64,000 bases of DNA from Protofrankia sp963555925 (GCA_963555925.1 CAUVXJ010000056.1:10445-74444), one strand, 5' to 3'. Numbered from the stretch's first letter, positions 7,550-17,239 are shown. Notes: generated from the letters alone by a model not told the origin. Translations and numbers: made by a program.

Positions 7550-9376
7550 CTACTTTTCCCAGCGGCGGACGGTGTCGATGCGCGTCCGCAGCTGCGCGGC
7601 GCTGGCCTGGCCCGTCGCCGGCCCGCCACAGGTACGCCGCAGTTCACCGTGGATGATCCCGTGCGCCCGCCCGGTGCGGTGGTGATGGGCGGCGACGAGC
7701 CGGTTCAGCTCCCGGCGCAGCTCGGTGATCACCTCATGGGTGGGACGGTCATCCGCCGAAGCCTCCCCGGTGGCGTCGGCACGCGGGTCCGGCCGGACCT
7801 GCGAACCGGCCTGGATGGGGACCTCGGGTACCCCTGATACGGACTGCGAACGCCCGGCGCGCTCCTGTTTGCGGCGGGCGGCCTGCTGGGCCGCCTCCCG
7901 CTGCTTGAGCAGTACCGCGACCTGATCCGGTTCCAGCAGTCCGGGAAGGCCCAGAAAGTCCTCCTCCTCGGCGGAACCGGCCGCGGCCTGGGTGCCGAAC
8001 TCGCCACCGTCGAAGATCACCCGATCGAGATGCGCGGACGAACCGAGCGCGGTGAACGACCGGTCCACCAGGTCAGGGGTATCGCGGCGCCGATTGGCCT
8101 CGCGAAGTGACTCGTCGTCGAACGCATCCGGTTCGCGCAGCGGCTTGTCGAGCGCGTGGTCGCGCTGGACCTCCATCTCACCGGCCAACGCGAGCAGCGT
8201 CGGGACGCTGGGCAGGAAGACCGACGCCGTCTCGGGACGGCCCCGGCCCCGCACAAAGCGACCGACCGCCTGAGCGAAGAACAGCGGCGTGGCCACGGAC
8301 GTGGCATAGACCCCGACAGCCAGGCGCGGCACGTCCACGCCTTCGCTGACCATCCGGACCGCAACCATCCAACGGTCCCTCGAACCCCGAAATGCCTCGA
8401 TCTTCGAGCTGGCAGCGGGATCGTCGGAGAGCACGACCACCGGCTCGGTTCCACTCACACGGCGCATGATCGCGGCGTAGGCGCGGGCGTTCGCGTGATC
8501 GGTGGCTATCACCAGCCCGCCCGCGTCCGCCATTCCGCCGACGCGTACCTGGCCCAGGCGAGTGTCCGCGGCAGCCAGCACCGCGGGGATCCAATCGCCA
8601 CGCGGGTCGAGCGCCGTGCGCCATGCGGCGGCGGTCTGTTCGTTGTTCAGCGGCTCGCCGAGACGGGCTGAGAGCTCATGCCCGGCGCTGGTCCGCCAGG
8701 ACATCTCCCCGGAGTAGGCCAGGAACAGCACGGGACGCACAACGGCGTCACGTAGCGCGTCGGCGTACCCGTAGGAGGAGTCCGCAACGCTGCGGGTCAC
8801 GCCATCTGGGCCGGGGAGATAGGTCACGAAGGGAATGGGGTTGACATCTGACCGGAACGGCGTTCCGGTCAGTGCCAGCCGCCTGGTTGCGGGTGTGAAT
8901 GCCTCGCGGACCGCATCCCCCCAGGACCGAGCGTCACCGGCGTGGTGGATCTCGTCCAGGATCACCAGCGTGCGGCGCCGCTCGCAGCGCAGCCGGTGCA
9001 GCGCCGGATGGGCCGCCACCTGTGCGTAGGTCAGCACCACACCGGTGTAGTCCGACGAGGTCGCCCCGGCGGTATTGCGGAAGGTCGGGTCGAGCGCGAT
9101 GCCCATCGCGGCGGCAGCCTGCGCCCACTGGCGCTTCAGATGTTCGGTCGGGGCCACCACGGTGATCGCGCGTACCACGCCGTCGCGTAGAAGGTCCGCG
9201 GCGACCCGCAGCGCGAAGGTCGTCTTGCCGGCCCCCGGCGTGGCGACCGCCAGGAAGTCGCGCGCGCCGGCACCCGTCCTGGCCTGGTATGCCGCGAGAG
9301 CGGCCCGCTGCCACGCTCGTAGCGGATGGCCACCAGGCGATACCGGTGGGGTGCTGGGTCGGGGGCCGGCGCTCAC
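7550..9376 (-). CDS. Superfamily II DEAD/DEAH-type helicase
   Basis: 608 aa, an ATP-dependent nucleic-acid helicase related to UvrB/RecG-like SF2 enzymes and type III restriction helicases. Visible motifs: Walker A TPGAGKTT at residues 46-53, motif Ia APTEHLKRQW near 75-84, DEIHH at 141-145, the TGTPFR motif III near 175, and QAVGRFVRGRGRPE (motif VI) in the second RecA domain. The C-terminal about 150 residues are low-complexity, with many Gln, Arg and Ala, and no recognised domain. No methylase, nuclease or other defence partner adjoins, so it looks like a lone actinobacterial housekeeping helicase. It converges with the cyclophilin gene. The exact substrate is unknown. Confidence 0.88.
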   Translation of the reverse strand: MSAGPRPSTPPVSPGGHPLRAWQRAALAAYQARTGAGARDFLAVATPGAGKTTFALRVAADLLRDGVVRAITVVAPTEHLKRQWAQAAAAMGIALDPTFRNTAGATSSDYTGVVLTYAQVAAHPALHRLRCERRRTLVILDEIHHAGDARSWGDAVREAFTPATRRLALTGTPFRSDVNPIPFVTYLPGPDGVTRSVADSSYGYADALRDAVVRPVLFLAYSGEMSWRTSAGHELSARLGEPLNNEQTAAAWRTALDPRGDWIPAVLAAADTRLGQVRVGGMADAGGLVIATDHANARAYAAIMRRVSGTEPVVVLSDDPAASSKIEAFRGSRDRWMVAVRMVSEGVDVPRLAVGVYATSVATPLFFAQAVGRFVRGRGRPETASVFLPSVPTLLALAGEMEVQRDHALDKPLREPDAFDDESLREANRRRDTPDLVDRSFTALGSSAHLDRVIFDGGEFGTQAAAGSAEEEDFLGLPGLLEPDQVAVLLKQREAAQQAARRKQERAGRSQSVSGVPEVPIQAGSQVRPDPRADATGEASADDRPTHEVITELRRELNRLVAAHHHRTGRAHGIIHGELRRTCGGPATGQASAAQLRTRIDTVRRWEK

Positions 9377-9813
9377 AGAGTGAAACTCTAAGCGGTCACC
9401 GAGGGCGCCTGGTCACGGTCACCGCGCGCGGCCCGCATCACATGATCAATAATCGCGCCCACAGCCCCAGACAAACCGCTCCCGCTATCACCCGATGTAC
9501 CGGCTTCCATACACAAATACCCACTTGTCAGGCCCGGTCACATCCGGCGAACCATGGACACGATGGACCGAACGCTTCTCGCCACTGCCCTTTGACATAT
9601 TCAACGGCGCCCGGTGGTAGTCAGTGGTGACGCGTTGACGGCATCCAGTGAAATCACGGGGAAAGGCGTCCGAACCAAACGGCGGCCGAACCAAACGGCG
9701 GCCGCACCGAAGCGTCCGGGCCGTTGTCCGGGCGAACAGGTGGGTCCAGGTCGGATGTCCAGGACACCGGGATAAGCTACCTTTGTCGAGCACACCATCG
9801 GGGGAGACGGAAG
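9377..9813. other. Intergenic region with a 16-nt tandem repeat
   Basis: A 437-nt gap between the divergent helicase and XRE-regulator genes. The only clear structure is CCGAACCAAACGGCGG twice head to tail at 9670-9685 and 9686-9701. GATAAG occurs near 9771 and might be part of a -10 box for the regulator, but no good -35 partner is evident. No gene is supported here. Confidence 0.5.
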
Positions 9814-11178
9814 ATGACAGCGCCAGCCAGGGCGGTTCCGCCCGCCGTATCGAATCCTTCGGAACGCATCCCCAACACCCGGTTGCGAACCTGTCGCGAG
9901 GAGAGAAGCTGGTCGCAGGAACGACTCGCGACCGAGCTACGACGCTTCGCCGTCATCCACGAAGGACGCGAGGCAGGCGTCACCGGCAATATGGTCTGCA
10001 AGTGGGAGAAGGGCGACAAGAAGCCCAGCCTTCGTTACCAACGGCTCCTGCGCGCGCTATTCCACCGGAGTTCGGGGGAACTCGGCTTCATCGACGACGA
10101 AACGATGACACGGGTCCGCACCGATCCGGATGCGGGCCGCGATCCGGCACTGCCCCAAACGAGCGTGGAGCGACGCTCCTTCTTACGTATGGTCGCGGCA
10201 GCCGGGGGCGTCGCGGTCACCCCGGTCGCCTTCGACACCGAGCCCTGGGATCGGCTTTCCGCGGCCCTTCGGCAGCAGGCCGTCGTCACCCCGTCAATCG
10301 TCGATGACTTGTCCGCGCGCACGGCAGGTCTGTTCGGATTGGAAGAACGGGTCCCGGCCCGTGCCCTCATGGACAAGGTGACTGCGCATCTGGTGACGCT
10401 GAGCCGACTGCTGGAGACCTCACCACGGTCGGCGGTACGCCGTGACCTGGCCGCCACTGCCGGCGAAGCCGCGGCGCTCGCCGGCTGGCTCGCCTTTGAC
10501 ATGCGCGACAACACCCGGGCACTCGCCTACTACCGGGTCGCGGTCGAGGCCGCTCGCGAGGCCGATGACAACGCTCTGTGGGCATGCGTACTCGGGTACG
10601 AAAGCTACCAGCCGGGTGTGACCGGCCGGCCGGACCACGCCTGCGCACTATTAACAGAGGCGCAGCGCCGCGCCGCGCTGGGCGGCAGCATGATGACCCG
10701 GGCATGGCTGGCCGCTCGGGAGGCCGAGGAACAGGCTGCACGGGGGGACAGCGGCGCGGCGCGGCGCGCGCTCGAGCGGGCCGACGACGCCTACGACCGG
10801 GCCGACTCGGCGCACGACCGGGTATGGACGCAGTTCTTCGACCGCCCCCGCCTCAACGGGATGAAGGTCACGACCTTCACCCGCCTACGCCGCCCGGATG
10901 CCGCCTACGCGGCCGCGGCCGAGAGTCTGTCGCCCACCATCAGCCCGACCGCCACGAAAAAGCGCTCGCTGCTGCTCGCCACCCTCGCCGAGGTGCACAT
11001 CCACCGCCGCGAGCCCGACCAGGCATGCCAGCTGGCCGCGGACGCGCTCGCGATCGTGGCGCAGACGGACTTCTCGATGGGACTCACCCGGGTCCGACAG
11101 GTTCGTGATCAACTTCGACCCTGGCGCGAGACACAGCCCGTGCGGGACCTCGACGAGCAACTACGGGTGCTGGCCTGA
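9814..11178 (+). CDS. XRE-family regulator with TPR-like C-terminal half
   Basis: 454 aa. An N-terminal helix-turn-helix of the XRE/Cro type (about residues 15-75: TCREERSWSQERLATELRR then GNMVCKWEKGDKKPS) is followed by ERRSFLRMVAAAGGVAV, a hydrophobic piece typical of this actinobacterial class. The rest is helical, with Ala-rich repeats like tetratricopeptides. Streptomyces and Frankia carry many such regulators; ligands are mostly unknown. I chose ATG 9814 because GGGGGAGA precedes it; the open frame reaches back to 9724. Its 3' end overlaps the convergent cutA gene by 18 nt. The target genes cannot be told, though the divergent helicase is a candidate. Confidence 0.85.
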   Translation: MTAPARAVPPAVSNPSERIPNTRLRTCREERSWSQERLATELRRFAVIHEGREAGVTGNMVCKWEKGDKKPSLRYQRLLRALFHRSSGELGFIDDETMTRVRTDPDAGRDPALPQTSVERRSFLRMVAAAGGVAVTPVAFDTEPWDRLSAALRQQAVVTPSIVDDLSARTAGLFGLEERVPARALMDKVTAHLVTLSRLLETSPRSAVRRDLAATAGEAAALAGWLAFDMRDNTRALAYYRVAVEAAREADDNALWACVLGYESYQPGVTGRPDHACALLTEAQRRAALGGSMMTRAWLAAREAEEQAARGDSGAARRALERADDAYDRADSAHDRVWTQFFDRPRLNGMKVTTFTRLRRPDAAYAAAAESLSPTISPTATKKRSLLLATLAEVHIHRREPDQACQLAADALAIVAQTDFSMGLTRVRQVRDQLRPWRETQPVRDLDEQLRVLA

Positions 11179-11502
11179 GCGCGTGGCCGGCGCCGTCTCA
11201 GCGGTGATCCAGTCCAGATAGTCGCCGAGCCCGTGAACGATCGGCGTCGCAATGATCTCCGGCGTCTCGTACGGGTGCGCCTGGGCAATCTCCTGCGCCA
11301 ACTCGGCAAATCGCTCAGTCGTCGTTTTCGCTAGACATAGCCATTCGTCCGCCTGCTCGATCTCACCCTGCCATCGGTAGGTGCTGCGAATCGGGCCGAG
11401 AACCTGAAAACAGGCGGCGAGTCGCCGCTCCACCAGCAGACGCCCGATCCGCTCCGCCGCTTCAGACGAATCGATGCTGGTCATGGCCTGCAGATGGCCC
11501 AC
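11161..11502 (-). CDS. cutA: CutA1-like divalent-ion tolerance protein
   Basis: 113 aa, the normal size for CutA1, a small trimeric protein with a ferredoxin-like fold linked to copper tolerance in enterobacteria. Family signatures are RRLAACFQVLGPIRSTYRWQGEI and YETPEIIATPI. The GTG start at 11502 has GGGGGAG only 3 nt upstream, so the ATG at 11484 is an alternative start. It lies downstream of the two rel genes on the same strand and overlaps the end of the XRE gene on the other strand. Confidence 0.88.
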   Translation of the reverse strand: MGHLQAMTSIDSSEAAERIGRLLVERRLAACFQVLGPIRSTYRWQGEIEQADEWLCLAKTTTERFAELAQEIAQAHPYETPEIIATPIVHGLGDYLDWITAETAPATRSGQHP

Positions 11503-11743
11503 GAACTCCCCCGATCAATCGGCGCATGAACAACATACTCTACATCGAACGGGGGGGTCCACCGACAAATTTACGGTGGCTTCCGTCAGCACTGGATTCT
11601 GGACATTCCATTCGACCGACGGGTGCTCACCGTGAGCCGGGCACGCCGAGTGCTGTTTGCGCCATTTCTCCACAGAACGACGGAAACGAAGGAACAAATG
11701 ATCATGATATGTAACAAGCGGAAACCGGGTGCCACCTGGGGCG

Positions 11744-14239
11744 CTATCCACAGGGATCGGCTCGGCGTCCACCGGTGCGGTAACAGTCATACACGCCACC
11801 CACCGTCCGTACCGCTGCCAGGACCGCGTCCAACTGCGCCGGCCCGGCGACCTCGACGGTGAATCGGGCCCGGGCCACCCTGTCCTCGGCTGTGATGGTG
11901 GACGCGGACCGAACAGCGGCCGACGCGTCCGACAGCATTTCGGTGATGTCCGCGAGCAGGCCATACCGGTCAAATGCCTCGACCGTGATCTCAGCGGGGA
12001 AGGTTGTCGTTGTGGTGGGAATCCAGGAGGTCACCGCGACCCGGCGCCGATCCCCACGGCCGTCCGCCGCGTTCGCACATTCCTGCCGGTGTACCGAGAC
12101 CGCTGGGCTGTGCGTGGCGGTGAAGCCGACCACGTCGTCCCCTGGCAGGGGCAGACAGCAGCGTGCAAGACGTACCGGGACGTCCGGCCGGCCGTCAACC
12201 GCGGCCAACCCTGCCCAGGTCTGCGAACGAGCGCGCTCCCGCGGCAACCGCGGCTGCGACACCGCAGGCCGATGCGCGCGGTCCCCGGCGGGATCGGGAC
12301 GGTGCAACGGGCCGACACCGCCGTCCAGAACGGTCCCGCCGTCCAGAACGGTCGAGTCGGCCGGATCCGCGCCGCCCGGTGCCACCGCAGCCGCAGAAGC
12401 AGAAGCAACGGATCCCGCCGGTTGGGACCCGCTCAGGTAATCCGCCGCCGGCACCACTGGACCCTCTGCCGACACCATGGTGCCCGCCACCGGCACCACT
12501 GGGCCCGCCGCCGGTATCACCGGACCCTCCGCTGGTCCGCCGGGTGCCGCTGTGGCGTCATGCCCGGTGGCGGGAGACGTGGTGTCGGCGTCCCGCCGCT
12601 GCCTCGTCGTCCTGCGACGGATCTTCACCCGAGCGCGGGAGGTCTTGACGAAATCCAACCAGTCCTCGGACGGACCGGCGCCCGGCAGGCCGGAGCGCAG
12701 GATCTCCACGACGTCACCGTTGCGCAAGCGGGTGTGCAGCGGAACCAGCCTGCCGTTGACACGGGCACCGATGGCCCGGTGACCGAGTTCGGTGTGGACG
12801 GCGTAGGCCAGATCCACCGGCGTCGACCTGGCGGGAAGCGCGATGATCCTGCCCTTGGGCGTGAAGATGAGAACCTCGTCCGAATCGAGATCCGCCGACA
12901 GCGACTCGATGAACTCACCCGGGTCCTTAGCTTCGCCCTCCCAGTCGAGGAGGCTGTGCAGCCATGCCAGGCCCTCCAGGCGGGCACCGTCCGCGGACGG
13001 CCCGACCGGCCGCGCGATGATCCCGGTTTCCGCGAGACGGTGCATGGCGTCGGTGCGGATCTGGATGTCGACGGGCTTGCCCGCCGAGTCCACCACCGTC
13101 GTGTGCAGGGACTGGTACATGTTGAACTTGGGGGTGGCCACGAAATCACGTAGCCGCCCGGGCGCCGGTCGCCACATGGCGTGCACTTCCCCGAGCGCTT
13201 CGTAACAGTCAGTGACAGAATCGACGAGGACCAGCACACGGGCGATGTCGTTGTAGTCACGCGCCTGGAAGCCACGCTCCTGCGCCCGCTTGTAGATCGA
13301 GAAGAGGTGGCTCGTCCTGACCGAGACCCGGGCGTTGATGCGAGCATCCTCAAGACCGCCCTGCAGCGCGGCGACGATCGCGGCAACCTGGCCGGAGGCG
13401 CGCTCCGCGGCGCTGAAGTCGTCGACCATCGACTGTATCCGCCGGTGCTCGTCGGGATACAGAACGGCGAACGAACGGTCCTCCAGTTCCCTCTTGATCA
13501 CGCTCACGCCGAGTCGATGCGCCAGTGGCGCGAGGATCTCCAGCGTCACCCGGGCGATGCGCGCCTGCTTGGGCTGCGATTTGAAACCGACGGTCCGCAT
13601 GTTGTGAAGGCGATCGGCGATCTTGATGACAAGAACCCGATAGTCTTTGGCAAGGGCGACGATCAGTTTCCGCAGGGTCTCGGCCTCAGCCTCGGCCGCG
13701 TCGCCGAAACGCATCTTGTCGAGCTTGGTCACCCCATCGACGATATTGGCGACCTCAAGGCCGAAATCCGAGGCTGCGGCTTCCAGCGTGTAGGGGGTGT
13801 CCTCGACGGTGTCGTGTAGCAACGCCCCGACGATCGTAGTGGTATCCACCCCGAGTTCGGCGAGAATCTCGGTGACCGCGAGCGGGTGGGTGATGTACGG
13901 GTCGCCGCTGTGTCTCTCCTGACCGGCATGCTGCCGGTTCGCGACGTCGTATGCGTGGACGATGAGGCCGATGTCGGCCTTGGGATGATGCAGACAGTGC
14001 GCATCGGTGATCTCCCGCAACTCCGGCGGCACCGGAGGCGTGCTGCGGACCGCCGCCATCCAGCGGGCGAGATGGGCCAAGCGGCCAGTGGCCAGCCGGG
14101 CGGCGGCAAGCGTACGCGAGGTTTCCTCTCCCCCGCCGGCACCTTCAGCTTCCCCGGCCGGCCAGCCCCCGCCAGCCCGCTCCATCCGCGCGGGCAACGC
14201 CGCGCCCTGCATACCTGCACCTACGATCTCGGCGTCCAC
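11744..14239 (-). CDS. RelA/SpoT-family protein, hydrolase intact, synthetase degraded
   Basis: 831 aa with the long Rel layout: HD domain, synthetase-like domain, TGS, Cys-rich and ACT domains. The hydrolase centre is complete: H118 (ITHP), H142-D143 and E146-D147 (HDTVED), D209 and N213 (IADRLHNMRT). The synthetase part is damaged: RPKH is RTSH (308-311), DLVGIR reads DIARVL, the catalytic E of ELQIRT is D391, and the AAHWKYKE segment is gone. The Tyr of FNMYQSLHTTV remains. Between TGS and the Cys-rich part, about 120 residues of Pro/Ala/Gly/Val repeats replace the usual helical domain. The GTG start has AAAGGGGGGG upstream. It most likely degrades (p)ppGpp and cannot make it (inference). 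It lies 155 nt behind the synthetase-type paralogue. Confidence 0.85.
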   Translation of the reverse strand: MDAEIVGAGMQGAALPARMERAGGGWPAGEAEGAGGGEETSRTLAAARLATGRLAHLARWMAAVRSTPPVPPELREITDAHCLHHPKADIGLIVHAYDVANRQHAGQERHSGDPYITHPLAVTEILAELGVDTTTIVGALLHDTVEDTPYTLEAAASDFGLEVANIVDGVTKLDKMRFGDAAEAEAETLRKLIVALAKDYRVLVIKIADRLHNMRTVGFKSQPKQARIARVTLEILAPLAHRLGVSVIKRELEDRSFAVLYPDEHRRIQSMVDDFSAAERASGQVAAIVAALQGGLEDARINARVSVRTSHLFSIYKRAQERGFQARDYNDIARVLVLVDSVTDCYEALGEVHAMWRPAPGRLRDFVATPKFNMYQSLHTTVVDSAGKPVDIQIRTDAMHRLAETGIIARPVGPSADGARLEGLAWLHSLLDWEGEAKDPGEFIESLSADLDSDEVLIFTPKGRIIALPARSTPVDLAYAVHTELGHRAIGARVNGRLVPLHTRLRNGDVVEILRSGLPGAGPSEDWLDFVKTSRARVKIRRRTTRQRRDADTTSPATGHDATAAPGGPAEGPVIPAAGPVVPVAGTMVSAEGPVVPAADYLSGSQPAGSVASASAAAVAPGGADPADSTVLDGGTVLDGGVGPLHRPDPAGDRAHRPAVSQPRLPRERARSQTWAGLAAVDGRPDVPVRLARCCLPLPGDDVVGFTATHSPAVSVHRQECANAADGRGDRRRVAVTSWIPTTTTTFPAEITVEAFDRYGLLADITEMLSDASAAVRSASTITAEDRVARARFTVEVAGPAQLDAVLAAVRTVGGVYDCYRTGGRRADPCG

Positions 14240-14394
14240 AGCGCCCCCCCTTTAACAGATCTCAGCGCGCAATTGGCCGGCGAGCCATACCGCGGCGGAC
14301 GACGACCTTCTGCCGCGGCAACATCGATGTCGTACGCGGAACAAGCGGTTCCCGCCGGCGAGAACCGCTGCATAACCGGACGATTCCATCATGG

Positions 14395-16968
14395 TCAGCA
14401 CCGCACACCCGAGGTGACCCGATAGCAGTCGTGCACGCCATCGATCGATCGCACCGCATCCCGGATGTGTCCCAGGTGCTTTGCGTCCCCCATCTCGAAG
14501 GTGAACCGGCTGATCGCGATCTGGTCCTTTGTCGTCGTCACCGACGCGGACAGGATGTTGACGTGATGGTTGGTCAACACCCGCGTCACGTCGGACAGCA
14601 GCCGGGCACGGTCCAAACCCTCGACCTGGATGACGACAAGGAACACCGAACCCGAGGACGCGGCCCACTCGACCGCAACAGTCCGGTCGTGCGGCGCTGC
14701 ACGCAGGATCGCCAGGTTCGGGCAGTCGTGACGATGCACGGACACACCCTTACCCCGAGTGACGAAACCTGTGATCGAATCCCCCGGCATCGGCATGCAA
14801 CAGCGGGCGAGCTTCGCCCACACGTCCTCCGCGCCGCTGACGAGCACCCCCGGATCGCCCACCGACCGCCGCAGCGCCCGGGTCGGCAGGGCGGTCTCGG
14901 CGACGTCCTCGGCCGCGCCCTCGGGTCCACCGAGCGCGGCCACCAGCCGGGCCACCACGTTCTGCGCGCTGACATGATTCTCGCCGATCGCGGCATACAG
15001 CGCGGAAACGTCCGGGTACCGCAGGTCCTTGGCCAGGCTGGGCAGCACGTCGCCGTTCATCAAGCGGGTGAGCGGGAGGCCGTGGCGACGCATCATCCGG
15101 GCGATGGCGTCCCGGCCTGCGACGACGGCATCCTCCCGTCGCTCCCGGGCGTGCCACTGGCGGATCCTCGTGCGGGCCCGGGACGACCGGACGAAGGTCA
15201 GCCAGTCCTCGCTCGGCCCAGCCGCATGCGCCCGTGAGGTGAAGATCTCGACGGTGTCCCCGTTGTCGAGCGACGTGTCAAGAGCGGCAAGTCTGCTGTT
15301 GACCCTTGCGCCCACGCACTGGTTACCGACGTCGGTGTGGACGGCGTAGGCGAAGTCGACCGGGGTCGACCCTTCCGGCAATGCGATCACGTCACCCTTG
15401 GGGGTGAAGACGAAGACCTCATCGGTGAACAGGTCGAACCGCAGGCTGTCGAGGAACTCACCGGGTTGCGCGGTCTCCCGCTGCCAGTCGAGGATCTGGC
15501 GCAGCCAGGCAGTCTGATCCTGGCCTGAGCCACCCCGACGGGACCGCCCGCCCGCCTTCGACCCACCGTCGGCAAGCCCGAACGCCCGTGCCTTCGCCGT
15601 GCCCGACGGCTGGGCCGCGACGCCGTCCTCCTTGTACTTCCAGTGCGCCGCGATCCCGTACTCAGCCCGGTTGTGCATCGCGTGGGTGCGGATCTGGAGC
15701 TCCACGGGCTTGCCGTCAGGCCCGATCACCGTCGTGTGCAGCGACTGGTACATGTTGAACTTGGGCATCGCGATGTAGTCCTTGAACCGACCCGGAATCG
15801 GCTTCCAGTTCGCGTGGAGCGTTCCCAGGGACGCGTAGCAGTCGCGGACGGAGTCAACCAGCACCCGGATTCCGACCAGGTCGTAGATGTCGTCGAACGA
15901 CCGGCCGCGCACCACCATCTTCTGGTAGATCGAATAATAGTGCTTGGGGCGACCGGTGACGACAGATTTGATCTTGGCTTCACCGAGATGGGCCAGCACC
16001 GCGGTGACCACACCGGTGATGTAGGTGTCCCGGCTCGGCGCACGCTCGGCCACCAAGCGGACGATCTCGTCGTAACGCTTGGGGTAGAGGGTCGCGAACG
16101 CGAGATCCTCCAGCTCCCACTTGAGCGAGTTCATCCCCAGCCGATGGGCGAGGGGGGCGTAGATCTCCAGAGTCTCGCGGGCCTTACGCTCCTGTTTGTG
16201 CTCGGGTAGGAACCGCAGGGTCCGCATGTTGTGCAGACGGGCGGCGAGTTTGATCACCAACGCCCGCGGGTCACGGGCCATCGCGACCACCATGCGACGG
16301 ATCGTCTCGGCCTGCGCACCCTCACCGACCTTCACCCGATGAAGCTTCATCACCGCGTCAAGAACATCCGCGACGTGGTCGCCGAACTCGTCCCGGATGC
16401 CCTCGAGGCTCATATGAGCGTCGCCGACCGTGCCGTGCAGGAGCGCGGCGCACAGTGTCGGGGTGTCCATACCGAGATCGGCGAGGATGCTCGCGACAGC
16501 TACGGGATGGGTCACATACGGATGCCCGGACAGCCGCACCTGGCCCGTGTGCACCCCTGCTGCGGTCTCGAACGCCCGGTACACGGGCCCGACGTCGGCA
16601 CGGGGATGGTTGGCCAGCAGCCCTCGCAGTACCGGATCCAACAGCGACGGCGAGGGCGCGCGATGCGACGCCAGTTTGGAGAACCGGCCCCGGACTCGCC
16701 GGGGCAGCGGCGGCGACTCATGCCCCAGGCGCGGCACCACCTGCGAACCCTCACCGGGGTCGGGCTCCCCGTGGTCGCCCGGGAGGCCCGCCTGGTGAGC
16801 GGAACCGGGCGACGATCCACCGTCGATACGGACAGCCTCACCATCCGAGCACGTCCGGTCGGCTTCGCCGGCGCCGCGCGCGGCGGGCTCACCTGCCGGC
16901 GACGATTCATCAAAGATCGTCACGCCAGGCTCGGACACTCCGGTCACCACCGGCGCTGCCTCGGGCAC
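14395..16968 (-). CDS. relA: RelA/SpoT-family protein, synthetase intact, hydrolase degraded
   Basis: 857 aa, next to apt, the normal place of actinobacterial rel. It should make (p)ppGpp from ATP and GTP/GDP on stalled ribosomes. Synthetase signatures are intact: GRPKHYYSIYQKM, DLVGIR, GRFKDYIAMPKFNMYQSLHTTV, ELQIRT and AAHWKYKE. TGS, Cys-rich (LARCCMPMPGD) and ACT domains follow. The HD hydrolase is dead by sequence: HDxxED reads HGTVGD (residues 178-183), and the second metal Asp, normally KLADRLHN, is A243 in KLAARLHN. H154 remains. I preferred GTG 16968, with AGGAG about 8 nt upstream, over the TTG at 16986. Two 53-nt repeats lie directly upstream. Normal actinobacterial Rel is bifunctional, so this loss is unusual. 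Confidence 0.88.
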   Translation of the reverse strand: MPEAAPVVTGVSEPGVTIFDESSPAGEPAARGAGEADRTCSDGEAVRIDGGSSPGSAHQAGLPGDHGEPDPGEGSQVVPRLGHESPPLPRRVRGRFSKLASHRAPSPSLLDPVLRGLLANHPRADVGPVYRAFETAAGVHTGQVRLSGHPYVTHPVAVASILADLGMDTPTLCAALLHGTVGDAHMSLEGIRDEFGDHVADVLDAVMKLHRVKVGEGAQAETIRRMVVAMARDPRALVIKLAARLHNMRTLRFLPEHKQERKARETLEIYAPLAHRLGMNSLKWELEDLAFATLYPKRYDEIVRLVAERAPSRDTYITGVVTAVLAHLGEAKIKSVVTGRPKHYYSIYQKMVVRGRSFDDIYDLVGIRVLVDSVRDCYASLGTLHANWKPIPGRFKDYIAMPKFNMYQSLHTTVIGPDGKPVELQIRTHAMHNRAEYGIAAHWKYKEDGVAAQPSGTAKARAFGLADGGSKAGGRSRRGGSGQDQTAWLRQILDWQRETAQPGEFLDSLRFDLFTDEVFVFTPKGDVIALPEGSTPVDFAYAVHTDVGNQCVGARVNSRLAALDTSLDNGDTVEIFTSRAHAAGPSEDWLTFVRSSRARTRIRQWHARERREDAVVAGRDAIARMMRRHGLPLTRLMNGDVLPSLAKDLRYPDVSALYAAIGENHVSAQNVVARLVAALGGPEGAAEDVAETALPTRALRRSVGDPGVLVSGAEDVWAKLARCCMPMPGDSITGFVTRGKGVSVHRHDCPNLAILRAAPHDRTVAVEWAASSGSVFLVVIQVEGLDRARLLSDVTRVLTNHHVNILSASVTTTKDQIAISRFTFEMGDAKHLGHIRDAVRSIDGVHDCYRVTSGVRC

Positions 16969-16995
16969 AAACCACTCCTGCTTCAACTAGCAATA

Positions 16996-17108
16996 CACCC
17001 GGCCTCCGGCGGTGCGACAAACCACGATCGCACCCCCTTCGGCCATCCAGCCCGTCACCCGGCCTCCGGCGATGCGACAAACCACGATCGCACCCCCTTC
17101 GGCCATCC
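16996..17108. repeat. Two 53-nt direct repeats upstream of rel
   Basis: Units 16996-17048 and 17056-17108 lie 60 nt apart and differ at one base (GGTG versus GATG). Each contains GCGACAAACCACGATCGCACC. In the unit nearer the gene, GGTGCGA and TCGCACC form a 7-bp hairpin; in the other unit one pair is broken. They start 28 nt upstream of the rel start, in the leader or promoter, so they may be operators or a leader structure (inference). Confidence 0.8.
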
Positions 17109-17239
17109 CTTGCAGGCTAACGCTGCGTCGGTCGTACTCCATCCGCAACCCCAGGCAGACACAGCTGGATCACATGTAGATCGCAGGGCCTACGGATCAG
17201 AGCTGACGTGATCGAATCACCACGACACCACCCGATCCG

